From NCBI GenBank assembly GCA_001792895.1, contig MARA01000005.1, positions 2,046,001 through 2,110,000 of the forward strand: DNA of 64,000 bases, read 5' to 3'. A program made the position numbers and the translations under genes. Shown here in pieces: positions 35,561-46,071 of this stretch. Position 1 is the stretch's first letter. Every line of letters starts with the position of its first letter. The notes beneath the pieces were generated by a model. That model was not told where the DNA came from and did not search any database. It was given only the letters and a program-made list of their open reading frames with translations. This stretch comes from Lentinus brumalis (taxonomy: Eukaryota > Basidiomycota > Agaricomycetes > Polyporales > Polyporaceae).

Positions 35561-36971
35561 TCAGGACAGCGCGGCGTTGTGGTCGGTCGGAGGCTCGACT
35601 TCCACCACAGGTTGGGGCCCCGGCAGGAGCTGGAAGAGCACTTAATTGGTATAAGTTGCATGATGTATCTTGGTCCCCGCACTTACTGTGACTGAAGAGA
35701 ATGCTTCGTCAGGGGATACTTCGATGATATTCCGCTCGTAGAGCTTTGATAATTTGGTTTTGAACACAGCCAGCAGAGGCTCTGGGCGATGTGGCCGTAG
35801 CCCCTCCTGTGGATCGGTCCAGCTTTCATGGTAGAATAGATGAAGCTTCACGGCCTGAAGCCCGTCAAATAGCTCAGGCTGTAGAGCCGCATCAAGAGCT
35901 TCAAGACCATCGAATTTCGAAAGCTCGGGTGGGCCAGAATAGTAAAACCTGATGTAGAGGTCCAGGAGCTTCGTTCGACGTGGAAGGGAGTGCATGAGGC
36001 TCCCGGTCTGGACCCAGGCATCAGGCTGGAGTCGATGCTCTTCGAAGCGCAGGTGAAGGGCCTCCAGGGTTGTGAGGCTGCATAGGAACCGTTCTAGCTC
36101 TACTAAGCGCAGCTTAGCTGACGACCACAGATTGCCAGATGGCAGAAGAGTGATTTGACTGACCCGGATCGCGGCTTTCGCCAACCTGGATGTCCAATCT
36201 CCGTACACATCGCCCGAAACGAACCAAGGACGGACCAAATGTCGCCATGCATCCAACTTGCGCCCTTCCAAAACGTTCACTGACCCTCAGGTCAACTAGC
36301 GATGACAACCAATTTATGAACTGCTGAGCACGACGTCGACCAGAGGGATTGGAAATCCAGGTGACGGTCAAAACTAACAGGACTGGCCGACGGACGATGG
36401 AAGCACCATGGGAGAGGCGAGGGGAAAGGTCCACCGCAGGATCTGGCCATGAAGGGCTGTCAAGCTCCAGAATGGTCAAGGAGGGTAACGAGGTGAGGGT
36501 GCGACGAAGAGCTCCAAAGGAAGGAAATGTGCAGTCGATGATTGTCAATGATTGTACCCTCGAGAACCGGGATATCGCCACGAAGGAGCTGGGGTGTGAC
36601 AGAAGTGGGCCAGGAGCCATGTATGATATAATATGCATCTCTGTCACGTTGGGAAGATGTCCCGCAAATTCGAGTACGAACGGGCTCCGATTGTAGGCAG
36701 GAGCATCTGGGATGTCCAACTGCACTGTACGAACAGATGGGAGATAGAGCCTCATCTCCTCGGAGTGCAAAACCCGAGATACGAGTAGATCATACCGTAC
36801 TTGAGTATCGATGTAGAGCTCCTGGAAGAGCTGGTGCCGACTGGCCGGCAACCATGCGCTGCAGACCAAAGAGCAGCAGAGCAACGTGGGGTACCTCTCG
36901 TGGGTCCCGTTGCACACAACCGGGATGCATGCGATGATCTCGTCGGTCAGCTCCGTCGGGAACACTGGCAT
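35561..36971 (-). CDS. F-box-like / leucine-rich protein 2
   Basis: Three exons (36971-36332, 36279-35687, 35629-35561) give 433 residues with exact codon sums. The start MPVFPTELTDEIIACIPVVC, then LLCCSLVCSAWLPASRHQLF, is a typical F-box-like N-terminus of Agaricomycetes. Leucine-rich segments follow (LPSVRTVQLDI, LPNVTEMHIISY, RVQSLTIIDCTF, LPSLTILELDS, LTTLEALHLRF). Intron 1 (36280-36331) is needed to link two frames that would otherwise look shifted; intron 2 (35630-35686) has a GTAAGT donor and leads to a short last exon ending DHNAALS. The role is presumably substrate recognition for an SCF ubiquitin ligase. The gene lies between two direct copies of a repeat, and copy B lies ~150 bp upstream of its ATG. 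Confidence 0.82.
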
Positions 36972-37122
36972 GTCCTAGGATCAGACCAATCAAGTCAGTT
37001 CTGGCGTGACCTTGCGATCACTACGACTTTACTGAGTACTCACCAAGAGTAAGCGCACAAGTGTCCCGCGCTGAGTTGCAGGCGTAGGCGGATGGATGGC
37101 GAGAGGATACTTATCGTGAGGA

Positions 37123-37460
37123 TTCCGATTCCACTATGTTGGAATCGGTTCTCTGGGCGGACGAGCTCTATATGATTAGAGGGAGTGCTCTCATTGGCTG
37201 GTCGTTTTGTACCCTTATATGGCGAAACAACGGGCGCTCTTCGACTCTCCTCCTCAGGCTCGAGGCTCTGCCCTGCTCTGCCATGGTGAGGACTTGGAAC
37301 AAGGGTCTCCGCTAGGTAGGCCTGCGTTGTTGTAAAGTATACTCTTGCTGTTCGAGCATTCAACATCAATACTCAGCTCAATGCGAGCGAGGACGAGCGG
37401 GCGATAGCCCGAGTCGAGCTCGCACGCTGTGTGCAAGCCTCTCGGGCCCGTTCTACTTAT
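37123..37460 (+). repeat. Dispersed repeat, copy B
   Basis: Partner of copy A in the same orientation, 2.28 kb away. The left end carries a perfect inverted repeat (37125-37148): arms CCGATTCCA and TGGAATCGG with a 6-nt spacer. The outermost CCG and CGG triplets resemble an everted Zn2Cys6-type binding site. The copy lies upstream of F-box gene 2 and may contain its promoter; it may equally be a transposon remnant or solo LTR. Confidence 0.75.
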
Positions 37461-37861
37461 GAAGGACCGGTATATATCCCGTCGTGATCAGTTCCAGAGT
37501 CAGTGTGCGCGCCATGGTTCTCCGTCCGGCGACCCTTGTAGCTTGAGTACTGAGTCCTGAGTTGGTAAGTAGAAGTGCCGTTCGCGTTCAAAGCATCATA
37601 CTGTCCGTTGAGGACATGATCTTGTTCTACTAACTGTAATCTACCTTACTGCTACCCATCTCGCGTTGTGGAATCGGAACCGGCGGGGCCGTCCCCGCCT
37701 CTACAACCAAGTCGGGAGTCGGGAGTCGGGAGGGCGGGGGCACGTGCACGCGCCGAGGTGCCGGGGGTCCCGTCGGTGCCGCGCCTAGGGACATGGTCCA
37801 AAATTTGGACCGTGCTCACTGTCCTTGACGTCGACGAGCTGGCGGAGGACGACATTCACTC
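37461..37861. other. Upstream region of mL44
   Basis: 401 bp with no supported gene. GGTATATATCC near 37469 is TATA-like but lies ~390 nt from the ATG. An open plus-strand frame at 37668-37931 overlaps the mL44 start in another frame and has no family match. GGGAGTC units repeat near 37714. Confidence 0.4.
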
Positions 37862-39279
37862 ATGGGCTATGCGCAACGGAAGGTCGCGAACACGGCTGCA
37901 AAGCTCGCCCATGTCTCTTCGCAGCACCTGAAAGCCCTTCCACCAAAACACCTCTCTGCTGGCAGCTCCTCCGGTGCTCCTCCTGCCGTCTTCGACGCAC
38001 ATTCCTGGGCTGCGTCACAACCCCCCCTGCGTTCCACCCTGGCTGCGTTCGCGCATCGAATAGGCCTTGGTAATGTCGTGTCCAGCCCCGACGTGATTGA
38101 GCAGGCAGTCACCCACCCCTCCTTCGTCCAGCTGCATACACAGCAGCATCCCGACCAGCCCCTGCCTGCCACCAATGCCTCCCTTGCCACCCTGGGCAAC
38201 TCCCTCCTTGGCTTATTCGCGACCGAGTTTGTTAACTCGTCCTACCCGCACCTGCCCACCCGTGTTTTGAAGGCCGCTGTGAGTGCACACGTCGGTCCGA
38301 CGACCTGCGCGAATCTTGCGCGTGAGATGGGTGTAACGCCCATTTTGCGCTGGAACCGCACGGTGAGTGCAATCGCTGTACGGTCCTGTCTTCCGCCGCT
38401 CATCGTGTGGAAATAATAGTCTTCTACCCCGACGCAGAACGCTGTGCTTCATGCCGACGCGTTGGCATCCGTACCAAGAGCGCTCACTGCTCTTGTGTAC
38501 CAACACCGGTCATTGCGTTCAGCACGGCGATTCGCAGAGAAGTTCTTCTTCAGTCGGGAGGTTGATTTGCGGTCTATGGTCAAGTTCCGGGATCCCAAGC
38601 AGACCCTGTTGGCGACCGTGGAGAAGTTTGGGCGGGAACGACCGGTCTCAAGGTATGTCTCATTATACAATGTCGCGCAGCGCCTCCCCCTGTCCTCGAG
38701 CCTTGCACAATACCGCATGACAGAGCGATTTGGCCCGCTCAACGGCACCGGAAACATGCATCTTGTGCATCGCGCTTGCTCCGAGCCGGAATAAACACCT
38801 TGATAGTCGGCACGCAAAGCGTATATGACTGACACGAACTTCGCCAGATTACTCAAGGAGACTGGACGGTACTCGCAGTCCCCAGTGTTCGTAGTTGGCA
38901 TCTTTTCCGGTGCTGATCAGCTGGGCGAGGGATTTGGTAGCTCGCTGAAAATGGCTGAGTTCCGCGTGCGTACCTTGATGACCTTCCTAACCTCTTTATG
39001 TCGTTGTAACAAGCTCGTTCCTTGCAGGCCGCAGAGGACTCACTGCTGAAACTCTACCTGACGCGGCAGCCACCACACTTGCTGCAATTACCGACATCAA
39101 CGTTCCCTGACGCGCTAGGGAACGTGTTCGACGCGTCCGGCGCTGAGGAGGCGTACGCGCCCACATCGCTGGGTGATTCCGAGGTTCTGTATGGCAGTAC
39201 GGGTCGGGCGGGTGTCCGTGTGCCAGGGGCACGCTCGAGGGCGGCGGGGGAGGATAGTGATCTAGACATCTACGTATAG
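37862..39279 (+). CDS. MRPL3: Mitochondrial large-subunit ribosomal protein mL44 (RNase III-like)
   Basis: Four exons (37862-38362, 38438-38652, 38848-38965, 39028-39279) give 361 residues with an exact codon sum. The N-terminus (MGYAQRKVANTAAKL) is basic and suits a mitochondrial targeting sequence. An inactive RNase III-type fold follows (DVIEQAVTHPSFVQ, LATLGNSLLGLFATEFV, RVLKAAVSAHVG), then NAVLHADALASVPRALTALVY, the dsRBD-like KETGRYSQSPVFVVGIFSG and FGSSLKMAEFRAAEDSLLKLYL. This is mL44 (yeast MRPL3), a structural protein of the mitoribosome. Catalytic acidic residues of true RNase III are not seen. A further upstream exon cannot be excluded. Confidence 0.88.
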
Positions 39280-39806
39280 TAATGCAGTATGCTTGCTTAA
39301 TGCTCAGGAACTCCCTGGACCTCCCCTCCTTCGTCGCAAGCCGCGCGGTGACATTTGTCGCGACGTTCGCGGTCCTGTACGGCCATTGCGGACGTCGGGT
39401 AGGCATGCGAATCCGATGCAGACGGTTATCGCCCGCCCAGGTGCGCGCACTTTGAAACCCTTGCAAGGGCAGAGAAGGCGTGGCGGTGCTTACGGCGCAC
39501 TCGGGGTTATCCCATCGCCCTGGCCAGTGCTGCACCGCACCGTTCCTGCACGGTTGCTTCAATACCACCACCATCCTCGCCCGGCCTCCGTCTGACACGC
39601 CAGCTCAACGCGGTCCTCTTCCTCCTCGCTGCGGCACCGGACGCAGGCCCCACCAGTGCTCTTATATCTCTCACGCCCGCTCACGTCTGCCCGACCCCGC
39701 TTTCGGACGCTTGTCGTCTGGTCACTCCTTGCTGGGCTGCTTTGATTTTGAATTCGCTCCGACCTGCGCATAACTATACCTCGCATACCCGCGCTTGCGA
39801 CACGCC
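39280..39806. promoter_or_regulatory. Region between mL44 and the F-BAR/RhoGAP gene
   Basis: 527 bp holding the 3' region of mL44 and the promoter of the next gene. Open frames on both strands here are GC-driven. No TATA box recognised. Confidence 0.4.
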
Positions 39807-42800
39807 ATGGCCGTCCTGTCGCTCCCCCTCACGTTCTCAAACTCATTCTGGTCGCAAGACTACCGCAAGGGACTGGAGGTCCTCTATGCGCAACTCGAAC
39901 AGGTGCGTGCAACGCGTCGACGTGGCAAATGATCGCGGGTGGGTGACGGTGGAGTTTACAGGGGATCGCGGAGAACTCTGAGATCGCTCAGTACATTCGG
40001 GTGAGTGCTCTCGCGTCACTGCACGCACGTACCGTACGCGGTCTGACCTTCCCTCGCGTACAGACGCGGGCCGAGGCTGAACTCACCATAGGAGCGACCT
40101 TGAAGCAAGACCCTCCCGCCAGTATGCATCCTCTACATTGTGCATCCCGTTCTAGCCTGATTGCTTTCTCGTAGACTCGGCTTTCGAAGTGGACGATGGC
40201 GCATCATTACTCATGGCCTTCAAGGGCATGCGCGAAGAGACTGCCGCTCAAGGCGCCTTGCACGAGAGTGTTGCTAAGGAATTGGCAACCGGTGTCGCGG
40301 AGCCCTTCGAGAAGTGGGCGCAAGGCCACAAGGTGTGTTCGGATCGACATTGTCATCTATTGTCATGTGTGAAGCAATGGTCTCAACCATGACTCTACGC
40401 CAGGAACGCCTCCTGACGAGCAAGGCCAACATGCTCGAAGGCTGGATGTACTCCTATGAGCTCGCTCAGGCCGAGGTACGCTCTATTGCAATCACTGCAC
40501 GGTTCTTGGTCTTCACACGGATGCAGGTCGCGAAGTCCAAGAACGATTACCTCACGAAGACCCGCAAGGCGGACGAAGCAGAGGATGAGTGCGTATTCCT
40601 GTCTGGTCGTTTGTTGAGGTTCGCTGAAACGTATCCTGCAGCGCTCGGTTTGCGCCCATCACCCACCCCGTCGGCGACCAGTATACATCATCGCCCAAAC
40701 TGAAGCCTCTCGGCGCCAACCCCAATGCCGTGCCCCGTACGCCACAGAGACAAGCCACGATGTCCGAGCGCATCACCGCGCGCCTCAAGGAGTTCAGGCT
40801 CAACGCATCGAACGGCGCCCCGCCAGTACCCGCTAAGCCAGAGGTGCAATTCGACGCGGATGAGGAAGAGAAGCGGACGCCCAAGGTCGACAAAGGCAAG
40901 GGCCGCGCCTTGGATGTCGGTTCTGGCGGCAGCACGCCTTCGCGCGTCGGCTCTCCGCCGCCCTTGGACATGCCTCCGGCGGCGACAAAGGCTGCACCGC
41001 CGAGACTCGAGACAGATCCTGTGCCTCCACCGCCGCTGCCGCCCATGGACGTTGCGGGCGTGCCGATGACCCCCGCCGAATTGTCTGCTTTGATGAAGAA
41101 GGCCAAGGCGGAGCTGCCCCTGCGCCCCGTCCGCTTCCCCTGCTCGGCGAGTACCAGGAATGTTTCTCTGGCGAGGAGTTCGCGGCCTGGCTCAAGGACA
41201 ACGTGAAGGCATTCGAGGGCAACCTCGACCATGCTGAAGTCGCAGGCCGCGTACTCACCGAGAAGTACAACCTGCTCCGCAGGCTCGGCGAGCTCGGAAA
41301 TGACTTCGAGAATACCGGCGATGCCTTCTACCAGTTCCGTCCGAAGGCGTTCAGTCTCGATGCCCCGCCTGCGAAGCCGGGGACTGTGTCGGCCGCCGCG
41401 CAGGTTCTGACTCCCATCGAGCAGAGACTGTCGCCTCTCGCGCAGAATGTCAGGGCCAGCGGGCTTGCGAACCTCGTGTCGAAGGCGTTTGCAGCGAACG
41501 GCGAGCCCGCCCATGTGCGTGCTCGTCGTGAGGCTGAGACTGCGGACAAGGATTATCGCAGCGCTGTCAGGAAGCTGGACAGGCAACGACTCGGTCTCGA
41601 GGAGCGCATCGAGGAGACACTCAAGACCCTGCAGAAGTGGGAGCTTGACAGGCTCCGTGCTGTGAAGTCCGGTCAGTATGTCAGTCGTGTCGGATGTGCT
41701 GCCTTGCTGATATATCATTTCCGTTTGTACAGTCCTGACGCAGTATCACGCAGCTCTTGGGAAGCTGTCCAAGAACTATGCTGCCTCCGAAGAGAAGGTC
41801 GAGACGCTGATTGCGGCGTACCAGCCTGAGCAGGACATCAAGGTTCTCATCGAGCGGTACCGCACGGGACCTTTCCGTCCGGTGGCCCAGGTGTATGAGT
41901 CGATTGCTCATGACGAGTCGGATGTCGTCTTTGGCATTGACTTGCGCAAATGGGCCGATGCTGCATATTGGGCTGTGACGAGCCCTCCGGCTGGCGAGAG
42001 GAAGGAAGAGATTCCTCCCGTGCTCGCATCCCTTCTTGGTGCGCTATTGGAGGCATATCCTAAGCTTCCTAATGACATGGGTACGTGCTGGCTGGTTTAC
42101 TGGGCAGTTGTTGTAGCTATGCTGATTGGTGCCTCTAGAGAGGCGCAAGACTTGGATCTACGAAGTCCCACTTCCTGCGGTCCATCACCTGCGGGAGACC
42201 CTTAACGCCGTGCCGCCTGAGGAAGACATTCCACATGACGTGCTGCAGAAGTACGATGCTCCCGTGCTTGCAAGCGGCGTGAAGCTCTGGGCCCTGGAGC
42301 TCGACCCGCCTTTGTGCATGTACGAGGGATGGGACGAGATGCGCAAGCTGTACCCCACCGTCGGTGGCGGCCAAGACGGACTGAAGCCCTCTGACGAGCA
42401 GCACATCCAGGAGCTCCAGTCTGCGCTGCAGAAGCTGCCCAAGATCAACTTGCTTGTTCTGGATACCCTCGTCAGGCATCTCAAGGAGTGAGTGACCCGA
42501 AAGTATCAGATGGACGAAAACTAATCGCCAATGTAGCTTGATTGCCTCGACGGCCGGGTCGACTGAGACTGAGCCGAATGAAGTCTATATCACGAAGCTG
42601 GCTTTGAGCATGGGTCGCAGTGAGTATGATTGTAATTCCTCTCATCTCATGACCTGACGAACTTGTCCGTAGCTATTCTTCGCCCCAAGCAGGAAAATGA
42701 GTTTTCAATCCAAGACCGTCACCCGACTCGTGAGTGTACATCCATCCGGGCATACGTCATATATGCTGAACTTCCGTAGTCTTCTTTATGGATCTGCTCA

Positions 42801-43869
42801 ACAAGTACGAGGAGATTCTCCCTCCTGCGATCGTCAAAAAGAGGCGCGAGTCGGAGCGCAAGGTGCCTGTCCGTCGTCGCACTCGTCCTGTCGATATGCG
42901 CATGTCTCGTTCGCGCATCTCAGCCGGGGCCGACCTCAAGGAACTCCACGCCGCACAGCTTGCCCAGCGGGGCATCAAGATAACCAAGTCCCCGCCGCCT
43001 GTTCCCCGTGTCATCGCCCCTCGCCTGCCTCTTCTGTGACCGGCGGCAATGGTCTCTCTCAAGTGCCTGAGTTCACTGCTGAGCCGGAGGGGATGGACGA
43101 ACATGCTCCCCAGTCATTCAGCGCTGAGCCGGAAGACATGGCTTCTATTCCTCCTCCGCCTGCACCTGAACCTGGCGACATCATGATCAATGACAGCAGG
43201 TCGAATCCAAACTACAACAGCATTCCTCCTCCGCCACCGCTGCCCATGAACATCCCGCCCCCGCCCCCTCTCCCCACTCAGGCCGCCGCTGTGCCTCCGC
43301 CTCCGGCTCATCCGACGTTTAAGGAGCCCCCGCCCGAGACAGATGATCTTCCTCCTCGTCCCCAGTTCAAGGAGCCGCCCCCGGAGCCCGAGTCGCCTCC
43401 TCCCGTTCCCCGCCCGGCCCACTTCATCGAGCCAAACGTGGATGACGAGTCCGCTGGCACTCCGCCGCCCACGGCTGTCCCTTCTACAATCCGCCGCTCA
43501 AGCACTCCGCGCGGCACGACGCCTTCGGGTTCGCGCAGTCCGTCGCCCACCAAGACCGCGACGCCGCCGTCCGGCACACCCACAAGCACGACTGCAGGTG
43601 ACCGCCTCCGCGGCCCCCGGATCGCGCGGGGCCCCCGTCCTGCTGGTGCTGGCGCAAGCGTGAGCCCGTACCGGCAGTCGCTGGTGCGCCCGAACTCGCC
43701 CGGGTCCCCGCCGGGCAGCTCGAACGGCTTCCCGAGTGCGAATGGGGGCGCGGCGGGCCTCAAGCGTGCGGGTTCGCGGACGATGAGCAAGCGGAGCAGC
43801 ATCAGCCGGGTGTCCGAGCTCTCGCGCAGGACGATGGCGAGCGATGCGGAGGAGGAAATCATCCAGTGA
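39807..43869 (+). CDS. F-BAR / DEP / RhoGAP-like protein, Rgd2-like, with frame break in the DEP domain
   Basis: The start is MAVLSLPLTFSNSFWSQDYRKGLEVLYAQL, an FCH/F-BAR N-terminus, with helical F-BAR segments (SLLMAFKGMREETAAQGALHESV, ANMLEGWMYSYELAQAEV). A Pro-rich insert follows, then a DEP-like domain (FSGEEFAAWLKDNVKAFEG, LLRRLGELGNDFENTGDAFY), the rest of the coiled coil, a RhoGAP-like domain (42070-42800) and a long Pro/Ser-rich tail with poly-Pro tracts ending EEEIIQ. This order is that of yeast Rgd2. Two frame problems exist. At about 41139 PLRPVRFP and LLGEYQECF lie in different frames, as if one C were missing from a CCCC run. At 43008-43063 either a 56-nt intron or another shift is needed. 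The GAP segment has IYEVPL where GIFR.SG is expected, so no arginine finger. Confidence 0.83.
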
Positions 43870-44411
43870 GTCGTCGCCGATGCTGGTGAGCTGGGCTCGG
43901 AGGTTGGCGGCGCCGGGTCTGTGGCCTCTGGAGTCCCATCTGGAAGTGTGGATATGCCTAAGGGGATTCGTTCCGAGTTTGTCTAAGATATTGGTGTAGT
44001 TGCTTCTTGCTCATCTGACGGATCCTGGACAGTGGAGTCTCAGGACGCCGCTTGGTTATGGTCTAGTTATGCCCGTACATACTCACAGTACCTATCATAT
44101 GTCCTTATGTCAATGGATCTCATTCCTCTGACCGTCACCTGCAGAGATCATGCCGAGTGCCGGCCACTATTTCACTGCTGGAGGCCGACGTGCGTACAGT
44201 TCTACTCGCATACAATGGATGGTACATGGATAGTGCTGGAGTGACTGCTTGTTCCCATTGCCTCCCCCAGTCATACGTCACTCAAGTGTCCCAGTACAAT
44301 GCAAACAGATATGCGTTCCGGGTGCGCATAGCAAGCATGTTGCATATTACTTTTGAGACTACTGCACATGGTGGGGAACGAGAGCACATAAAAATCGTAA
44401 AACCCGGACCT
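43870..44411. other. Convergent 3' region between the F-BAR/RhoGAP gene and RPS15
   Basis: 542 bp of 3' flanking sequence; nothing recognised. Confidence 0.5.
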
Positions 44412-45205
44412 CTACTTGAGAGGGATGCTAGATGCGCCATGGCGATCAGTACCAACCACACATGGACCTACACTGGGTACTTACAATCGCGAGGAGTGGG
44501 TGGCACCAATACCGGGACGACCGTGCTTGACGGGCTTGTACGAGCACGAGAACTCGGCGAGGTAGTGGCCAACCATCTCAGGCTTGATCTCAACCGAGTT
44601 GAAGACCTACACCGTGCGACACGCCCCACGTCAACCTTCCGTCCCTGCCGCCTGTATGAGACTCCAAGAGAAAGAACGCACCTTGCCGTTGTAGATACCG
44701 ACGACAGAGCCGATCATCTCGGGGACGATGATCATGTCACGGAGGTGGGTCTTCACGACCGCGGGCTTTTCGTTAGGGGGAGCCTCCTTCTTTGCCTTGC
44801 GGAGCTTCTTGATCAGACCCATGGGCTTGCGCTTGAGACCGCGCTGGAACCGCCTGCGGGCACGCGCATGGACGATCTGTGCGACAAGAGAGGGAGTATG
44901 AGGGATTCTTGTCTTCGCCTTATCTCAGCTGCTGTAAACGTACCTCAACGAACTGGTAACAGATACATGTCAGTACAAATCGGACATGGCGGAATTGGAC
45001 ATACACACCTCCTCGTTACTGAGGTCCAAAAGCTTGTCGAGCTCGACACCACGGTACGAGAACGTGCGGAACGTCCTCCTCTTCTTGAGGTCGGCGGCGA
45101 CTTGGGGGTCGGTAACGGACGAATCAGCCTGTCATTGTCCCAGCAAACGTCCATAAGTCTTCCAGCCTCCTAGTCGTTCGCATTCGCAGCAGCGGCACTC
45201 ACCAT
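44412..45205 (-). CDS. RPS15: 40S ribosomal protein S15 (uS19)
   Basis: Six exons (45203-45205, 45009-45128, 44944-44952, 44682-44876, 44485-44606, 44412-44427) give 154 residues with an exact codon sum. Exon 1 is only the ATG, exon 3 is nine bases (FVE) and exon 6 has five codons. The protein reads [111 protein letters not shown] and GATHSSRFIPLK. uS19 sits in the head of the small subunit near the decoding site. It is head to head with the P2 gene. Confidence 0.96.
44944..44952 (-). other. RPS15: 9-nt microexon of RPS15
   Basis: TTC GTT GAG on the minus strand, flanked by CAG and GTACG. It is needed to keep the family length between LLDLSNEE and [10 protein letters not shown]. Flanking introns are 44953-45008 (56 nt) and 44877-44943 (67 nt). 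Confidence 0.85.
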
Positions 45206-45606
45206 CTTGAGGATGTCGTTGGCGGTCTTGCGGTGGGACTCGAAAGCAGGCGCTGCCTCGCAAACTGGGAGCGGTGGCTGGGCGCCTGTTGTGTGCGTGG
45301 GAATGCCGCTGTACAGTTCCAAGCCACAGGCGCGCCGCCGCCCTCACGCCCGATCGCGCCGGAAAGTTGTGAAGTTACCCTCAACGTCCTCGGATAGAAT
45401 CCACAGGTCTTCCCTCGCGGATTAAAAGGTGTGTTGCTCGCTGTTGGCTGCAGCGAGCACGATGTCTGACATGCGGCGCGGTTCGCAGTGATTTGTGGCT
45501 ACCGGTCCCTCCCCGTAAACCCTCAAAACTACCACTGTGCGTACTTCGCATGCTCCCGTGGTTACACCTGGAACGACTCTGAACATCCCGGCTTCCTTGT
45601 TATCAG
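45206..45606. promoter_or_regulatory. Divergent ribosomal-protein promoter (RPS15 / P2)
   Basis: 401 bp between two opposing ribosomal protein starts, which suggests shared control. GATTAAAAGG at about 45419 is A/T-rich and faces P2. The bases just before the P2 ATG (TTATCAG) look like a splice acceptor, so a leader intron or an upstream exon is possible. Confidence 0.5.
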
Positions 45607-46071
45607 ATGCGTCATCTCGCTGCGTACCTCCTCCTCCAGATCGGTGGCAACGCCTCTCCCTCTGCCTCGGACATCAAGAAGGTCCTTGGTGCTGTCGGCA
45701 TTGAGGCCGATGACGAGCGTCTCGAGAAGCTCATCTCTGAGCTCGAGGGCAAGGATGTCAACGCTCTGATTGCTGAGGGTTCCTCCAAGCTCGCTTCCGT
45801 ACGTACACATTGCTCTGATATGAGGTTTCGTCGGAAGACTCATACCACAACTTGTCATAGGTTCCCTCTGGTGGTGCGGTCGCTGCTTCGTCTGGTGGCG
45901 CTGGCGGTGCTGCCCCCGCTGCTGCCGAGGAGGCGAAGGAGGAGAAGAAGGAGGAGGAGAAGGTCAGTGTTCACAGTCTTGCTGCTGCTGTGCTTGCTTC
46001 TGACAGGGTTTCGTTTCGCCGTACTTCAGGAGGAGTCCGACGACGATATGGGCTTTGGTCTCTTCGACTAA
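45607..46071 (+). CDS. RPP2: 60S acidic ribosomal protein P2
   Basis: Three exons (45607-45798, 45861-45962, 46030-46071) give 111 residues. [40 protein letters not shown] and [19 protein letters not shown] make up the helical P2 dimerisation domain. The Ala/Gly hinge and a Glu/Lys-rich segment lead to the invariant C-terminal peptide [13 protein letters not shown], split over the last intron. P2 belongs to the ribosomal stalk that recruits elongation factors. Confidence 0.96.
   Translation: MRHLAAYLLLQIGGNASPSASDIKKVLGAVGIEADDERLEKLISELEGKDVNALIAEGSSKLASVRTHCSDMRFRRKTHTTTCHRFPLVVRSLLRLVALAVLPPLLPRRRRRRRRRRRRSVFTVLLLLCLLLTGFRFAVLQEESDDDMGFGLFD

Noticed and set aside
36280..36331. Frame shift in F-box gene 2
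   Set aside because: A 52-nt GT-AG intron joins both frames in phase, and the full three-exon model sums to a whole number of codons.
34843..37460. Intact LTR retrotransposon formed by the two repeats
   Set aside because: The sequence between them is an F-box gene with no gag, protease, reverse transcriptase or integrase.
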